A stretch of 8,626 nt of DNA from JANXAZ01 sp964504655. Lineage in GTDB: Bacteria > Pseudomonadota > Alphaproteobacteria > Geminicoccales > Geminicoccaceae. This document shows positions 1 through 7,396 of the stretch, one piece after another (the stretch's first letter is position 1; the number at the start of each line of letters is the position of its first letter). Below the pieces are notes generated by a model. It worked only from the letters and a program-made list of their open reading frames with translations. It was not told the origin of the DNA and did not search any database. A program made the position numbers and the translations under genes. The stretch spans positions 1 to 8,626 of the forward strand of contig CAZDFD010000118.1 in the NCBI GenBank assembly GCA_964504655.1. Reading direction: 5' to 3'.

Positions 1-2279
1 CGGCCGCCGCGGTCGGCCGTGGCGGGTGCGTCGCCCAGGACCTCCCCGAGGGCGCCGGCGAGCGGGGCGAACCGGAAGCGCACGGTGTGCCGGCCGGGGG
101 GCAGCTGCACGGCTCGGAACAGGAGATCGGCGCGGAGGATGGGCACTCGCGCGCCGTCGAGCTCGGCTCGCCACCAGGGGTGGTCGAGGTCGTGCAGCAC
201 GAGGAAGCCGCCGTCCGCCGCCTCGGCCGCGACCACCACCTCGGCGTGGTCGTAGCGCAGGATCCGCGCCGTCCCGCTGCGCGCATCGGGTCCGGGCAGT
301 GGGGCCGGCGGAGCCTCCTCGAGCAACACGGTCGCGGCCGGATCGATCTCCGGCCATACACCCTGCGTGAGGATCGCCCGCGGCTCGATCCGTCGCCAGT
401 GCGGCACCACCCGCACTCGTGGCAGCGCCGTCCGGCTCTCGTAGAGGAAGGCCCCGGCGGTCCGCGCTACGAGCGGCAGCGGATCGGCGCCGAGCGTGCC
501 GTCCAGCTCCTCGATCGGCACCGGTGTCGCGATCCAGCGCAGCCCGAGCCGGTCGGCGAGCGGCGACCGCCAGGAGGCGAAGGCCGGAGTGAACGGCCGC
601 TGGCCCGGTCCCGCCACCGTGTCCTGCGCGCCCACCGCCGCGACGTAGCGGGCCGAGCGGACCGGGTTGTGGCCGAGCGTGTGCTCGAGCCCGTGCACCA
701 TGGGCACGTTCGGCCAGGGATAACCGAGCCCGACCAGCTCGACCCGGTCGCGCCGCGCGCCGGCCGCTTCCGCTCGCTCGCGCAGGAGCGCGAGGAGCGG
801 GTCGCGCCCGTCCGGGGCGAGCACCGTCCAGTCGACCTCGGGACCCGCGGCAGGAAGCCCCGAGGCACCGTTGGGCCCATTGTTGCGGGCCAGGTCGAGC
901 AGCGCCACGAGCAGGAGCATGGCCCCCGGCACGACCCTTCGTGCGGGCGCGGTGCGTATGGTCCAGACGAGTAGCGCGGCGGCCAGGGCGAGCCAAAGGC
1001 CGGCCTCGAGGAGCGGGCCCGCCGCCTGGGCCAGGCGCCCACGCCAGACCGCGAGCAGCGTGGCCGCCAGCAGGCCGAATGCTGCTGCAGCGGCGGCGGA
1101 CCGGAGGCGTCCAGGGCCCTCGCGGAGCAGCCGGTCGAGCCCGGCGCCGGCCAGGATCGCAAGGAGGAGCCCCAGAAGGAAGGTCGCATCCGCTGGGCGG
1201 CGGTAGAGATCGACGCCCGGCAGAAGATGCCACGCCAGGGCCAGGATCGGTGTGTGCCATCCGAGGCCGTAGGCCAGCAGCAGCGCCGCCGCAGCGCCGA
1301 GGAAAGCCCCGTGCGGCGCCCTGGCGAGCGCCGGGCCGGCTGCCAGGAGGAGGAGGAGGGCCGGCGCGCCCATGTAGAGCACGCCCATGTTCTGGGCCAC
1401 GAACAGGCCCGTGTCCGGCCAAGCGAAGGACGGCGGCCCCCAGAAGTCGGCCATCGGCCCGCCGGAGCCGAAGAGGTGCGGGGTCAACAGGGTGAGAAGG
1501 TGTGCCGGGTGCAGCGAGCCACGACCGGCGCCCTCGAGGTCGATCTCGACCCGGGTCGAGCGGGTCGCCTCGAGCAGGCTCAACAAGAGCGGCAGCGCCA
1601 CGAGCAGGATGGCCAGGAGCGCGCCGGCGGCGAGCGGGCCGAGGCTGGCGCGCAGGCGCGCGGCGCGGCCGGGCCCGACGAACAAGCGGGCGAGCACGAA
1701 GCCGAGCGCCAGATAGGCGCCGAGCAGCGCCACCTGATCGCGGCCGAGCAGGAGGAGCGCCGCCACCAAGCCGGCCATGAGCCCGGGCGGCCAGGAGCCG
1801 CGGGCGATCGTCCGGTCGAGCAGCAGCAGCAGCCACGGCAGGCAGGCGAGCGAGTGGAGCTGGCCCACATGCTGCAGGCGCCAAGCGGCCGAGCCGCCGG
1901 CCATCGTCGCGACCGCGGCTAGCAGGGCCGCCGCCGGGTGCAGGCGCAGGTCGCGGCACCAGAGGAGGACGCCGAGGCCGGCCAGCAGCGGCAGCGCCAG
2001 GACCGCGGCGTCGAAGGAGCGGAAGTCCGGCTCGGGGTCGAGCAGCGCCAGGAGGAGGAAGATCGGCTGAAACAGGAGCGCCTGCGGGTCCGCGATGTGC
2101 GCCTGCCCGGCGAACAGGTAGGGGTTCCAGAACGGGCTCTGGCCGTCTTGGAACGAGCGAGCGAGGAACACCAGATGCGGCCAGAACTGGGATTTGGCGT
2201 CCCAGGGGATGGTCACCGTACCGCCGAGCCAGGGCCGGGCGTGGACGAGCCATGCGACGGCCAAGCCGAGCGTCGCCAC
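1..2279 (-). CDS. YfhO-like multi-pass membrane protein (GT-C type), 3' end outside window
   Basis: This frame stays open for about 759 codons from a GTG at 2279 down to the left edge, where the stop is missing. The N-terminus is a hydrophobic helix followed by PWDAKSQFWPH (residues 25-35) and WNPYLFAGQAHIADPQ (51-66). These are the luminal-loop signatures of YfhO-like proteins, with the acidic residue typical of GT-C enzymes. Many Leu/Ala-rich membrane helices follow, then DLYRRPAD (near residue 354) before another helix ending in GLDRLL. A soluble C-terminal part carries HPWWRAELDG and ILRADLLFRAV, the usual YfhO C-terminal beta-domain signature (about 695-740). Studied YfhO members take part in glycosylating cell-envelope polymers using lipid-linked sugars; the substrate here cannot be read. 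The start is uncertain. No in-frame ATG exists, neither GTG 2279 nor an in-frame TTG at 2372 has a clear Shine-Dalgarno, and the frame is closed by TAA near 2444. The TTG start would add a 31-residue, Arg-rich cytoplasmic tail. Confidence 0.82.
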   Translation of the reverse strand, partial: MATLGLAVAWLVHARPWLGGTVTIPWDAKSQFWPHLVFLARSFQDGQSPFWNPYLFAGQAHIADPQALLFQPIFLLLALLDPEPDFRSFDAAVLALPLLAGLGVLLWCRDLRLHPAAALLAAVATMAGGSAAWRLQHVGQLHSLACLPWLLLLLDRTIARGSWPPGLMAGLVAALLLLGRDQVALLGAYLALGFVLARLFVGPGRAARLRASLGPLAAGALLAILLVALPLLLSLLEATRSTRVEIDLEGAGRGSLHPAHLLTLLTPHLFGSGGPMADFWGPPSFAWPDTGLFVAQNMGVLYMGAPALLLLLAAGPALARAPHGAFLGAAAALLLAYGLGWHTPILALAWHLLPGVDLYRRPADATFLLGLLLAILAGAGLDRLLREGPGRLRSAAAAAAFGLLAATLLAVWRGRLAQAAGPLLEAGLWLALAAALLVWTIRTAPARRVVPGAMLLLVALLDLARNNGPNGASGLPAAGPEVDWTVLAPDGRDPLLALLRERAEAAGARRDRVELVGLGYPWPNVPMVHGLEHTLGHNPVRSARYVAAVGAQDTVAGPGQRPFTPAFASWRSPLADRLGLRWIATPVPIEELDGTLGADPLPLVARTAGAFLYESRTALPRVRVVPHWRRIEPRAILTQGVWPEIDPAATVLLEEAPPAPLPGPDARSGTARILRYDHAEVVVAAEAADGGFLVLHDLDHPWWRAELDGARVPILRADLLFRAVQLPPGRHTVRFRFAPLAGALGEVLGDAPATADRGG

Positions 2280-2421
2280 CGGCCAGCCGGATCGAGAGCC
2301 TCGGGCGTTGGGGATCGACGGGTCTCCGCGGCGGGGCCGCGGCCAGCAGCGCGCGACCCCGCCCCCTGTCAAGCGCCCGCCGGCGACACCATAAACGGGA
2401 GGTGCGGCAGGGAGGTGTGGC
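2280..2421. other. Divergent intergenic region
   Basis: This gap separates the minus-strand YfhO-like gene from the plus-strand cytochrome b561 gene, so it should hold promoters for both. I see no sigma-70 pair I would defend. A TTGACA hexamer lies on the minus strand at 2372-2367, but the sequence 17 bases downstream (CTGCTG) is not a -10 box. The only AT-rich patch is CCATAAAC at 2389-2396. If the YfhO-like gene starts at TTG 2372, the gap shrinks to about 50 bp. Confidence 0.4.
2411..2415 (+). promoter_or_regulatory. Ribosome binding site of the cytochrome b561 gene
   Basis: GGAGG sits six bases before the GTG at 2422. It is the best Shine-Dalgarno in the window and decides the GTG start of the b561 gene, since no ATG lies nearby in frame and the protein begins normally from there. 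Confidence 0.75.
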
Positions 2422-2970
2422 GTGGCGGATCGGACGGTCGAGCGTTACCCGGATGCGCTCATCTGGATGCATTGGATCATGGCCGTGCTGATCGTCTCGA
2501 CGATCCCGATCGGCTACGTCATGGGCGACCTCGAGGCCGGCCCTACGCAGGACCGGCTCTACAACCTGCACCGTTCGATCGGGGTGACGGTGCTGGCGCT
2601 CGCGTGCGTGCGCCTCGCGCTGCGCCTGCGGCTCGGCGCCCCGCCGCCCGATCCCTCGCTCGAGCCTTGGCAGCGCACCGCCTCGATGGCCGCCCACCAC
2701 GGCCTCTACGTCCTCATCTTCCTCGTACCGTTGCTCGGCTGGGCCGGGACCTCGGCCTTCGGTGCGCCGATCGTCGTCTGGGGTCTGTTCGAGCTGTGGC
2801 CGATCCTGCCGCGCAGTGAAGGGCTGTCCGCGGTGCTCCTCGGGGCGCACGGCTATCTGGCCTCGGCGACCGCCGGGCTCGCGCTGGTGCACATCGCCGC
2901 AGCGCTCTGGCACGGCTTCGTGCGCGGCGACGGCGTCCTCCAGCGGATGCTGCCCGGAGGCGGGTCCTGA
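2422..2970 (+). CDS. Cytochrome b561 (CybB-type membrane di-heme cytochrome)
   Basis: This is a 182-residue protein, close to the size of E. coli CybB. It is an inner-membrane four-helix cytochrome that binds two b hemes and passes electrons between the quinone pool and a partner; CybB itself is reported as a superoxide:quinone oxidoreductase. The expected histidines are visible: H17 in WMHW at the start of helix 1, H50 in NLHRSIG before helix 2, HH at 92-93 before helix 3, and H143 and H157 bracketing helix 4 (AHGYLAS, LVHIAAALWH). The motif GYVMGDL after helix 1 is typical of the family. The start is a GTG with GGAGG six bases upstream. The gene stands alone, 106 bp before opgH and divergent from the YfhO-like gene, with no obvious partner such as a YceI-like protein. 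Membership of the family is clear; the physiological donor and acceptor are not. Confidence 0.93.
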   Translation: MADRTVERYPDALIWMHWIMAVLIVSTIPIGYVMGDLEAGPTQDRLYNLHRSIGVTVLALACVRLALRLRLGAPPPDPSLEPWQRTASMAAHHGLYVLIFLVPLLGWAGTSAFGAPIVVWGLFELWPILPRSEGLSAVLLGAHGYLASATAGLALVHIAAALWHGFVRGDGVLQRMLPGGGS

Positions 2971-3076
2971 GCGTCGGCTTTGCGCGGGGCGCGGGCCCTG
3001 GCCAGGCAGGCCGTCGGCCGCTATCAGGGCGGCGAGCCAGCCCGCCGAGCATCGTTCCCGCCGAGCCTCGATCCCG
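2971..3076. other. Intergenic region upstream of opgH
   Basis: This is 106 bp of GC-rich non-coding DNA between two co-directional genes. It contains a perfect 10-bp palindrome, CCTGGCCAGG (2997-3006), and several GGCC-rich repeats, but no stem followed by a T-run, so I do not call a terminator. No clear -35/-10 pair and no strong Shine-Dalgarno precede opgH; the sequence before its ATG is only CGAGCCTCGATCCCG. Whether opgH has its own promoter here or is read through from the b561 gene cannot be settled from sequence. Confidence 0.35.
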
Positions 3077-4882
3077 ATGAGCGTCGCTCCCCGCGATCTG
3101 CACCGCGCCGAGGCGGTCCTTCCGGTCGACCGCACGCCGGCCGGGATCGACGACCTCGCGGAGCTCCGCCGCCGCCGCCGGCAGGTGTTCGCCGCCAACC
3201 TCGCGGCTTACGCCTCGATGGCCGGGCTCGCGGCCGGGGTCCTCGGCAGCGGCGGCTGGAGCCTCGTCGATCTCGGAATCCTGGCCTGCTTCCTGATCGG
3301 TCTGCCCTGGAGCGTGCTCGGCTTCTGGAATGCGGTGATCGGCTTCTGGCTCCTGCACGGCCGCCCTGACGGCCTCGCCCTGGTGGCCCCGTTCGCCGCC
3401 GCCGCCGACCGAGCCGAGCCGCTTCGGCTGCGCTGTGCCGTCCTGATGTTCCTGCGCAACGAAGACCCGGCCCGTGCCTTCGCCCGGCTGCGGATCGTCA
3501 AGGCGAGCCTCGATGCCACCGGCGAGGGCCGCGCGTTCGACTTCTTCGTGCTCTCGGACAGCTCCGACCCCGAGATCGCCGCGGCCGAGGAGCGGGCCTT
3601 CGCCAAGTGGGAGCGCGAGGTCGGCGAGCCGGGCCGGCTCGTCTACCGCAGGCGCGAGCGCAACACCGGCTTCAAGGCTGGCAACCTCAGGGACTTCTGC
3701 GCCCGCTGGGGCGGTGCCTACGAGCTGATGCTGCCCCTGGACGCCGACAGCCTGATGAGCGGTGCCACGATCGTCCGTCTCGCCCGCATCATGCAGGCTT
3801 GGCCGCGGCTCGGGATCCTCCAGAGCCTCGTGGTCGGTATGCCGTCGCGGAGCCTGTTCGCGCGGATCTTCCAGTTCGGCATGCGCGCCGGCATGCGCAC
3901 CTACACCATGGGCCAGGCCTGGTGGGTCGGGGACTGCGGGCCGTTCTGGGGCCACAACGGCATGGTGCGGATCCGACCCTTCGTCGAGCACTGCGACCTG
4001 CCGATGCTGCCGGGCCGCCCTCCCATGGGCGGCCATGTCATGTCGCACGACCAGGTCGAGGCGGCGCTGATGCGCCGGGCCGGCTACGAGGTCCGCGTGC
4101 TGCCCGTGGAGGAGGGTTCCTGGGAGGAGAACCCGCCGACCCTCCTCGAATTCTCCCGCCGCGACGTGCGCTGGTGCCAGGGCAACCTTCAGTATCTGAA
4201 GCTCCTCGGTCTCCCGGGCCTCCTGCCGATGAGCCGGTTCCAGCTGGTCTGGGCCGTGCTGATGTTCATCGGCGTGCCGGCCTGGACCCTCCTGATCGCG
4301 CTCGTGGCGCTCAAGCCGCTCGATTCCGACCCGCCGGGGAGCTTCCCGGCCGGCCTCGGGATCACGCTCTATCTGGCCTTCCTGGTGATGTACCTGGCGC
4401 CCAAGCTGGCGGGCTTCCTCGACGCCCTGATCACGCCCGGAGCCGCCGCGCGCTACGGCGGACGCCGCCGCTTCGCGCTCGGAGCGCTGGTCGAGCTGGG
4501 CTTCTCCTTTCTCCTGGGCGCCGCCACCACCTTCCGCATCACCCTCTTCATGATCGGGCTCGCCTTCGGCCGCTCGGCCGCCTGGAGCGGCCAAGCGCGC
4601 GACGCGCACGCCCTCTCCTGGGCCACGGCCATTGCCGGCCTCTGGCCACAGCTCCTGTTCGGGCTCCTGGTGTGCGGCCTCCTCGCCTGGAACGCCCCGG
4701 CAGTGCTCCTCTGGGGCCTGCCGCTGCTCGCGGGCTTCCTCGTGGCCGTGCCCTTCGCGGTCTGGACGGCCGACCCCGGGCTCGGAGCCCGGGCCGCCGC
4801 AGCCGGGCTGTGCGCGATTCCCGAGGACTTGGCGCCGCCCGAGGAGATTCGCGCCCTGGCGACCGGCGAGCCCGGCCGATGA
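3077..4882 (+). CDS. opgH: OpgH/MdoH glucan biosynthesis glucosyltransferase (osmoregulated periplasmic glucans)
   Basis: This is a 601-residue family-2 glycosyltransferase of the inner membrane. OpgH polymerises glucose from UDP-glucose into a linear beta-glucan and is thought to pass it through the membrane. Two hydrophobic stretches (about 37-57 and 62-94) precede the cytoplasmic GT domain. That domain shows LMFLRNED (123-130), LSDSSDPE (159-166), GFKAGN (198-203), the UDP/metal-binding DAD (222-224), WGHNGMVRIRPF (291-302), SHDQVEAALMRRAG with the catalytic-base Asp325, and RRDVRWCQGN (361-370), the QxxRW-type motif. About five further membrane segments follow (388-412, 427-447, 467-498, 513-537, 539-565). 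The protein is much shorter than the 847-residue E. coli enzyme, mostly because it lacks the long cytoplasmic N-terminus. ATG 3077 is the only sensible start; the frame upstream runs into the b561 gene. The stop overlaps the next gene by four bases. No opgG is present in the window. Confidence 0.93.
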   Translation: MSVAPRDLHRAEAVLPVDRTPAGIDDLAELRRRRRQVFAANLAAYASMAGLAAGVLGSGGWSLVDLGILACFLIGLPWSVLGFWNAVIGFWLLHGRPDGLALVAPFAAAADRAEPLRLRCAVLMFLRNEDPARAFARLRIVKASLDATGEGRAFDFFVLSDSSDPEIAAAEERAFAKWEREVGEPGRLVYRRRERNTGFKAGNLRDFCARWGGAYELMLPLDADSLMSGATIVRLARIMQAWPRLGILQSLVVGMPSRSLFARIFQFGMRAGMRTYTMGQAWWVGDCGPFWGHNGMVRIRPFVEHCDLPMLPGRPPMGGHVMSHDQVEAALMRRAGYEVRVLPVEEGSWEENPPTLLEFSRRDVRWCQGNLQYLKLLGLPGLLPMSRFQLVWAVLMFIGVPAWTLLIALVALKPLDSDPPGSFPAGLGITLYLAFLVMYLAPKLAGFLDALITPGAAARYGGRRRFALGALVELGFSFLLGAATTFRITLFMIGLAFGRSAAWSGQARDAHALSWATAIAGLWPQLLFGLLVCGLLAWNAPAVLLWGLPLLAGFLVAVPFAVWTADPGLGARAAAAGLCAIPEDLAPPEEIRALATGEPGR

Positions 4883-5628
4883 GCCCCGCCCTCGCCGATC
4901 TGCGAGCGGTTTGGCGGTCGGTCCGCATCTACCATCTCGACCGTTCGCATCATCGGGCGATGGACGCGCTCTACCGCCGCTTCGTGCGTGGCGGCGATCT
5001 CGTCTTCGACGTGGGGGCGCATGTCGGCGACCGCGTCGCCTCGTTCCGCAGGCTCGGCGCGCGGGTGGTGGCGCTCGAGCCGCAGCCCGGCCCGGCCCGG
5101 GTGATCCGGCTGCTGCGGGCGCTCGATCCCCAGGTGACGCTCCTGCCGATGGCGGCCGGCGCCGTACCCGGTCGGCTCACCCTCAAGATCAATGCCCGCA
5201 ACCCGACCGTCTCGACCGTCTCCGAGGAGTTCGTCCGCCAGGCTCAGGGTGCGGGCGGCTGGGAGGGCCAGGAGTGGGACCGCGAGCTCCAGGTCGAGGT
5301 GACCACCCTGGACGCACTGATCGCACGCTTCGGTGTCCCGGCCTTCGTCAAGATCGACGTCGAGGGCTTCGAGGACCGCGTGCTCCAGGGCCTCTCGACT
5401 CCGCTCAGGGCGCTCTCCTTCGAGTTCACCACGATCGCCCGCGACGTGGCGCGGCGCTGCCTCGACCGGCTCCAGGCGCTCGGCACCTACCGCTTCGAGC
5501 TGGCGCTCGGCGAGAGCCAGCGGCTCGAGCTCGGGCGCTGGGTCGACGCCGACCAGATGGCGGACCACCTGGAGAGGCTGCCGCACTCTGCCAACTCGGG
5601 GGACGTCTACGCGGTGCTGCAGACGTGA
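4879..5628 (+). CDS. FkbM-family SAM-dependent methyltransferase
   Basis: This 249-residue soluble protein has the class I methyltransferase fold of the FkbM family, whose characterised members mostly O-methylate sugars or polyketide hydroxyls. The glycine-rich SAM-binding motif I is VFDVGAHVGDR (42-52). The acidic end of strand 2 is VVALEPQP (63-70). The family hallmark FVKIDVEGFE (156-165) is followed by VLQGL and by LSFEFT (179-184). No signal peptide or membrane segment is visible, so it acts in the cytoplasm. Its ATG overlaps the opgH stop as ATGA, with a weak GGCGAG eight bases upstream, so translation is probably coupled to opgH. The context suggests a substrate connected with periplasmic glucan synthesis or another envelope saccharide, but FkbM sequences do not reveal the acceptor and this remains inference. 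Confidence 0.88.
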   Translation: MSPALADLRAVWRSVRIYHLDRSHHRAMDALYRRFVRGGDLVFDVGAHVGDRVASFRRLGARVVALEPQPGPARVIRLLRALDPQVTLLPMAAGAVPGRLTLKINARNPTVSTVSEEFVRQAQGAGGWEGQEWDRELQVEVTTLDALIARFGVPAFVKIDVEGFEDRVLQGLSTPLRALSFEFTTIARDVARRCLDRLQALGTYRFELALGESQRLELGRWVDADQMADHLERLPHSANSGDVYAVLQT

Positions 5629-5636
5629 GCGGAGCG

Positions 5637-6593
5637 ATGCGGAGCGGTCGGCTGCTGGCGATCGGCGCCGTGGGCACCGTAGGCCTCGCGTTCGGGCTCG
5701 CGAGCGAGGTCTCAGCCGAGGGTCTGCTCGTGACGCTCCGCAACCGCAGCGAGCCCACCGTCTGCGCCGAGAAGGACAATGTGACCCTCGAGCTCGTCTC
5801 GCCCGAAGTGCGGAGGTTCAGCGTCGAGGCGGTCCACCCGGCCTATATCGGCATGCTCGACGTGGACCGCTGGCTGCCCGACCTGGCCAACTGCCAGACC
5901 GTCGTCTCGACCGCGCCCGAATACAGCTTCCACCCGGCGCGCACGACCATCTACGAGACCGTCGAGTGGCAGCTCGTCGGCTACACCTTCGCCAAGTTCT
6001 GGCGGCCATCCCTGGTGCCGTTCCGGGTGGGCGACACCGTGCACGAGGGTTTCCACGTGCTTCAGCTCTGGACCCGCTTCCAGGAGCGGGCGGAGGAGGT
6101 GCTCGTCGTCTATCCGGGCGACGGCTACTGGCGGGCCCGGCCGCTGCCGCCGGCGCATCTGCGGTGGACCGCCTACGGCTCCTCGTTCCTCGTGGGCCCA
6201 GTGGAGACCGCCGGTCGACCGATCGTCGACATCGCCGCGATGGCGTTCGATCCGGCGATGAAGAGCTTCGACATGGACTTCGTGCGCGGCGGACGCGGCA
6301 CGCTGCGCCTCGCCCATCTGGACCAGGATCGGATCGGGCTCGAGGTGACGCTCTCGCAGGGCGTCGGCGAAGGTCGGCCGTTCGCGGCGCTGCGTTCGAT
6401 GTACGTCACCGAGACCAACAACGACGTGGCGCGGCTGGCCTGGCGCGGAACGGGTGAGGCCTTCGAGGAGCGGCCCGTGATGCAGGCCCAGGAGGCCCGC
6501 GCCGCGGAGATCTGGGCCGGTCGGCATATTCCCTCGCGCCACAACACGAGCGCGCCCGACCACGTGCTGCGCGGGTTCTCTTCGAGACCCTAG
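5637..6593 (+). CDS. Exported protein of unknown family
   Basis: This is a 318-residue protein I do not recognise. It begins with a classical signal peptide: MRSGR, a hydrophobic core (residues 6-22), and a VSA cleavage site predicting a mature start at Glu28. The mature part is hydrophilic with no further membrane helix, so it is likely periplasmic. It holds only two cysteines (C43 and C86), which could form a disulfide. Aromatic-rich stretches include VEWQLVGYTFAKFWRP (109-124), VVYPGDGYWRARPLPP (157-172) and RWTAYGSSFLVGP (176-188); alternating beta-like segments dominate to about residue 270, followed by an Ala/Glu-rich helical stretch. It does not look like OpgG or OpgD. The start is ambiguous: ATG 5637 gives the cleanest signal peptide but has GGAG only two bases away. 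GTG 5625 would add VSGA and overlap the methyltransferase stop as GTGA. It is the last gene of the opgH unit and converges on petC. Confidence 0.8.
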   Translation: MRSGRLLAIGAVGTVGLAFGLASEVSAEGLLVTLRNRSEPTVCAEKDNVTLELVSPEVRRFSVEAVHPAYIGMLDVDRWLPDLANCQTVVSTAPEYSFHPARTTIYETVEWQLVGYTFAKFWRPSLVPFRVGDTVHEGFHVLQLWTRFQERAEEVLVVYPGDGYWRARPLPPAHLRWTAYGSSFLVGPVETAGRPIVDIAAMAFDPAMKSFDMDFVRGGRGTLRLAHLDQDRIGLEVTLSQGVGEGRPFAALRSMYVTETNNDVARLAWRGTGEAFEERPVMQAQEARAAEIWAGRHIPSRHNTSAPDHVLRGFSSRP

Positions 6594-6622
6594 CTGCCGG
6601 ATTACTCAGCTCGCCGCCGAAC
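6594..6622. other. Short convergent gap between the opgH unit and petC
   Basis: Only 29 bp separate the two convergent stop codons. A weak inverted repeat, AGCTG (6592-6596) with CAGCT (6607-6611), starts inside the TAG stop of the exported-protein gene. The hexamer ACTCAG occurs at 6604 and again at 6621, the second across the petC stop. No T-run or strong GC stem is present, so no intrinsic terminator is called. Confidence 0.4.
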
Positions 6623-7396
6623 TCAGTGCACGTCGGCCCAGACCCGACGCTTGTACGCATACAGAAGGCCGGTCAGCACGATCAGAAAGATCAACGCCTT
6701 GATGCCGGTCTGCTTGCGATCCTCAAGCCGTGGTTCGGCGAGCCAAGCGAGGAACTGCGTAACGTCGCGGGCCTGCTGGCCGATCGAAGCGGCGGTGCCG
6801 TCGGCGTAGGTCACACCGTCGGGCTGCAGGATCGGCGGCATCGCCACCATGTGGCCCGGGAAATACTTATTGTAGTACATCCCATCGGGGACCGTAACTC
6901 CGGCCGGCGGTTCCTCGTAGCCCACGAGGAAGCTGTAGAGGTAGTCCTCCCCGCCCGCCCGGGCCTTGACGATGAGGGAAAGGTCGGGCGGCAGGGCGCC
7001 ATTGTTGGCGGCACGCGCGGCCTGCTCGTTCGCGTGGGGCAAGGGCTTGCGGTCGGACGGGCGGGCCGGGCGCTCGAACATCTCGCCCTGATCGTTGGGG
7101 CCGTCCACGACGGTGTACTCGGCCGCGATCGCCTTGACCTCCTCCTCGCTGAAGCCGAGCGCCTCGAGATTGCGGAAGGCCAAGTAGCGCGTGCCGTGGC
7201 AGGCCGAGCACACCTCCTTGTAGATCTGGAAGCCGCGCTGCAGGGAGGCTCTGTCGAAGCTGCCGAACAGGCCCTGATGCGGCCAACTCTCGCGGATCGG
7301 TGCCTCCGCCTCACCAGCCGCCCGCACAGCGGTCGAGGATGCGAGACCGACCAGGAGCGCCGCTGCCAGCATCCGAAAGGTGGGGCGCATCCGCAT
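6623..7396 (-). CDS. petC: Cytochrome c1 of the cytochrome bc1 complex
   Basis: This 257-residue protein is the c-type heme subunit of ubiquinol:cytochrome c oxidoreductase; it takes electrons from the Rieske protein and reduces cytochrome c in the periplasm. A signal peptide (about residues 1-26, ending VRA) is followed by SWPHQGLFGSFDRASLQRGF, typical of cytochrome c1. The heme site CSACH is at 63-67 and the Met ligand is in AMPPIL (Met186). Other family marks are PPDLSLI (136-142) and YYNKYFPGHMVAMPP. One C-terminal membrane anchor (about 232-248) ends in YKRRVWADVH. The ATG shares one base with the petB stop (TGATG). GGAG at 7402-7399 lies only two bases from this ATG but eight from a second in-frame ATG at 7390, so translation may begin at Met3. 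The residues after CSACH are GTRYLAFRNL, where many relatives have a Ser after the heme His. Length and motifs are intact. Confidence 0.96.
   Translation of the reverse strand: MRMRPTFRMLAAALLVGLASSTAVRAAGEAEAPIRESWPHQGLFGSFDRASLQRGFQIYKEVCSACHGTRYLAFRNLEALGFSEEEVKAIAAEYTVVDGPNDQGEMFERPARPSDRKPLPHANEQAARAANNGALPPDLSLIVKARAGGEDYLYSFLVGYEEPPAGVTVPDGMYYNKYFPGHMVAMPPILQPDGVTYADGTAASIGQQARDVTQFLAWLAEPRLEDRKQTGIKALIFLIVLTGLLYAYKRRVWADVH

Noticed and set aside
1345..1360. GGA/AGG repeat run, and a similar CAG run near 1816-1832
   Set aside because: On the minus strand these are leucine codons (CTC, CTG) within membrane helices of the YfhO-like protein, not a functional repeat.
2344..2372. TTGACA on the minus strand as a -35 box for the YfhO-like gene
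   Set aside because: The hexamer is perfect but the sequence at the proper spacing is CTGCTG, and no AT-rich -10 is nearby; a single hexamer is weak evidence.
87..2819. Several long plus-strand open frames (for example 87-974, 1227-1922, 1938-2819)
   Set aside because: They are Arg/Gly/Glu-rich with no domain pattern, and lie opposite the YfhO-like membrane protein, whose frame has clear helices and family motifs.
2997..3006. CCTGGCCAGG palindrome before opgH as a terminator or operator
   Set aside because: It is a single 10-bp palindrome in a GC-rich stretch with no T-run and no second copy; chance is a sufficient explanation.
2714..4609. A 631-codon minus-strand open frame opposite cytochrome b561 and opgH
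   Set aside because: It is a low-complexity, charged translation typical of the antisense of GC-rich genes. The plus strand carries recognisable OpgH motifs throughout.
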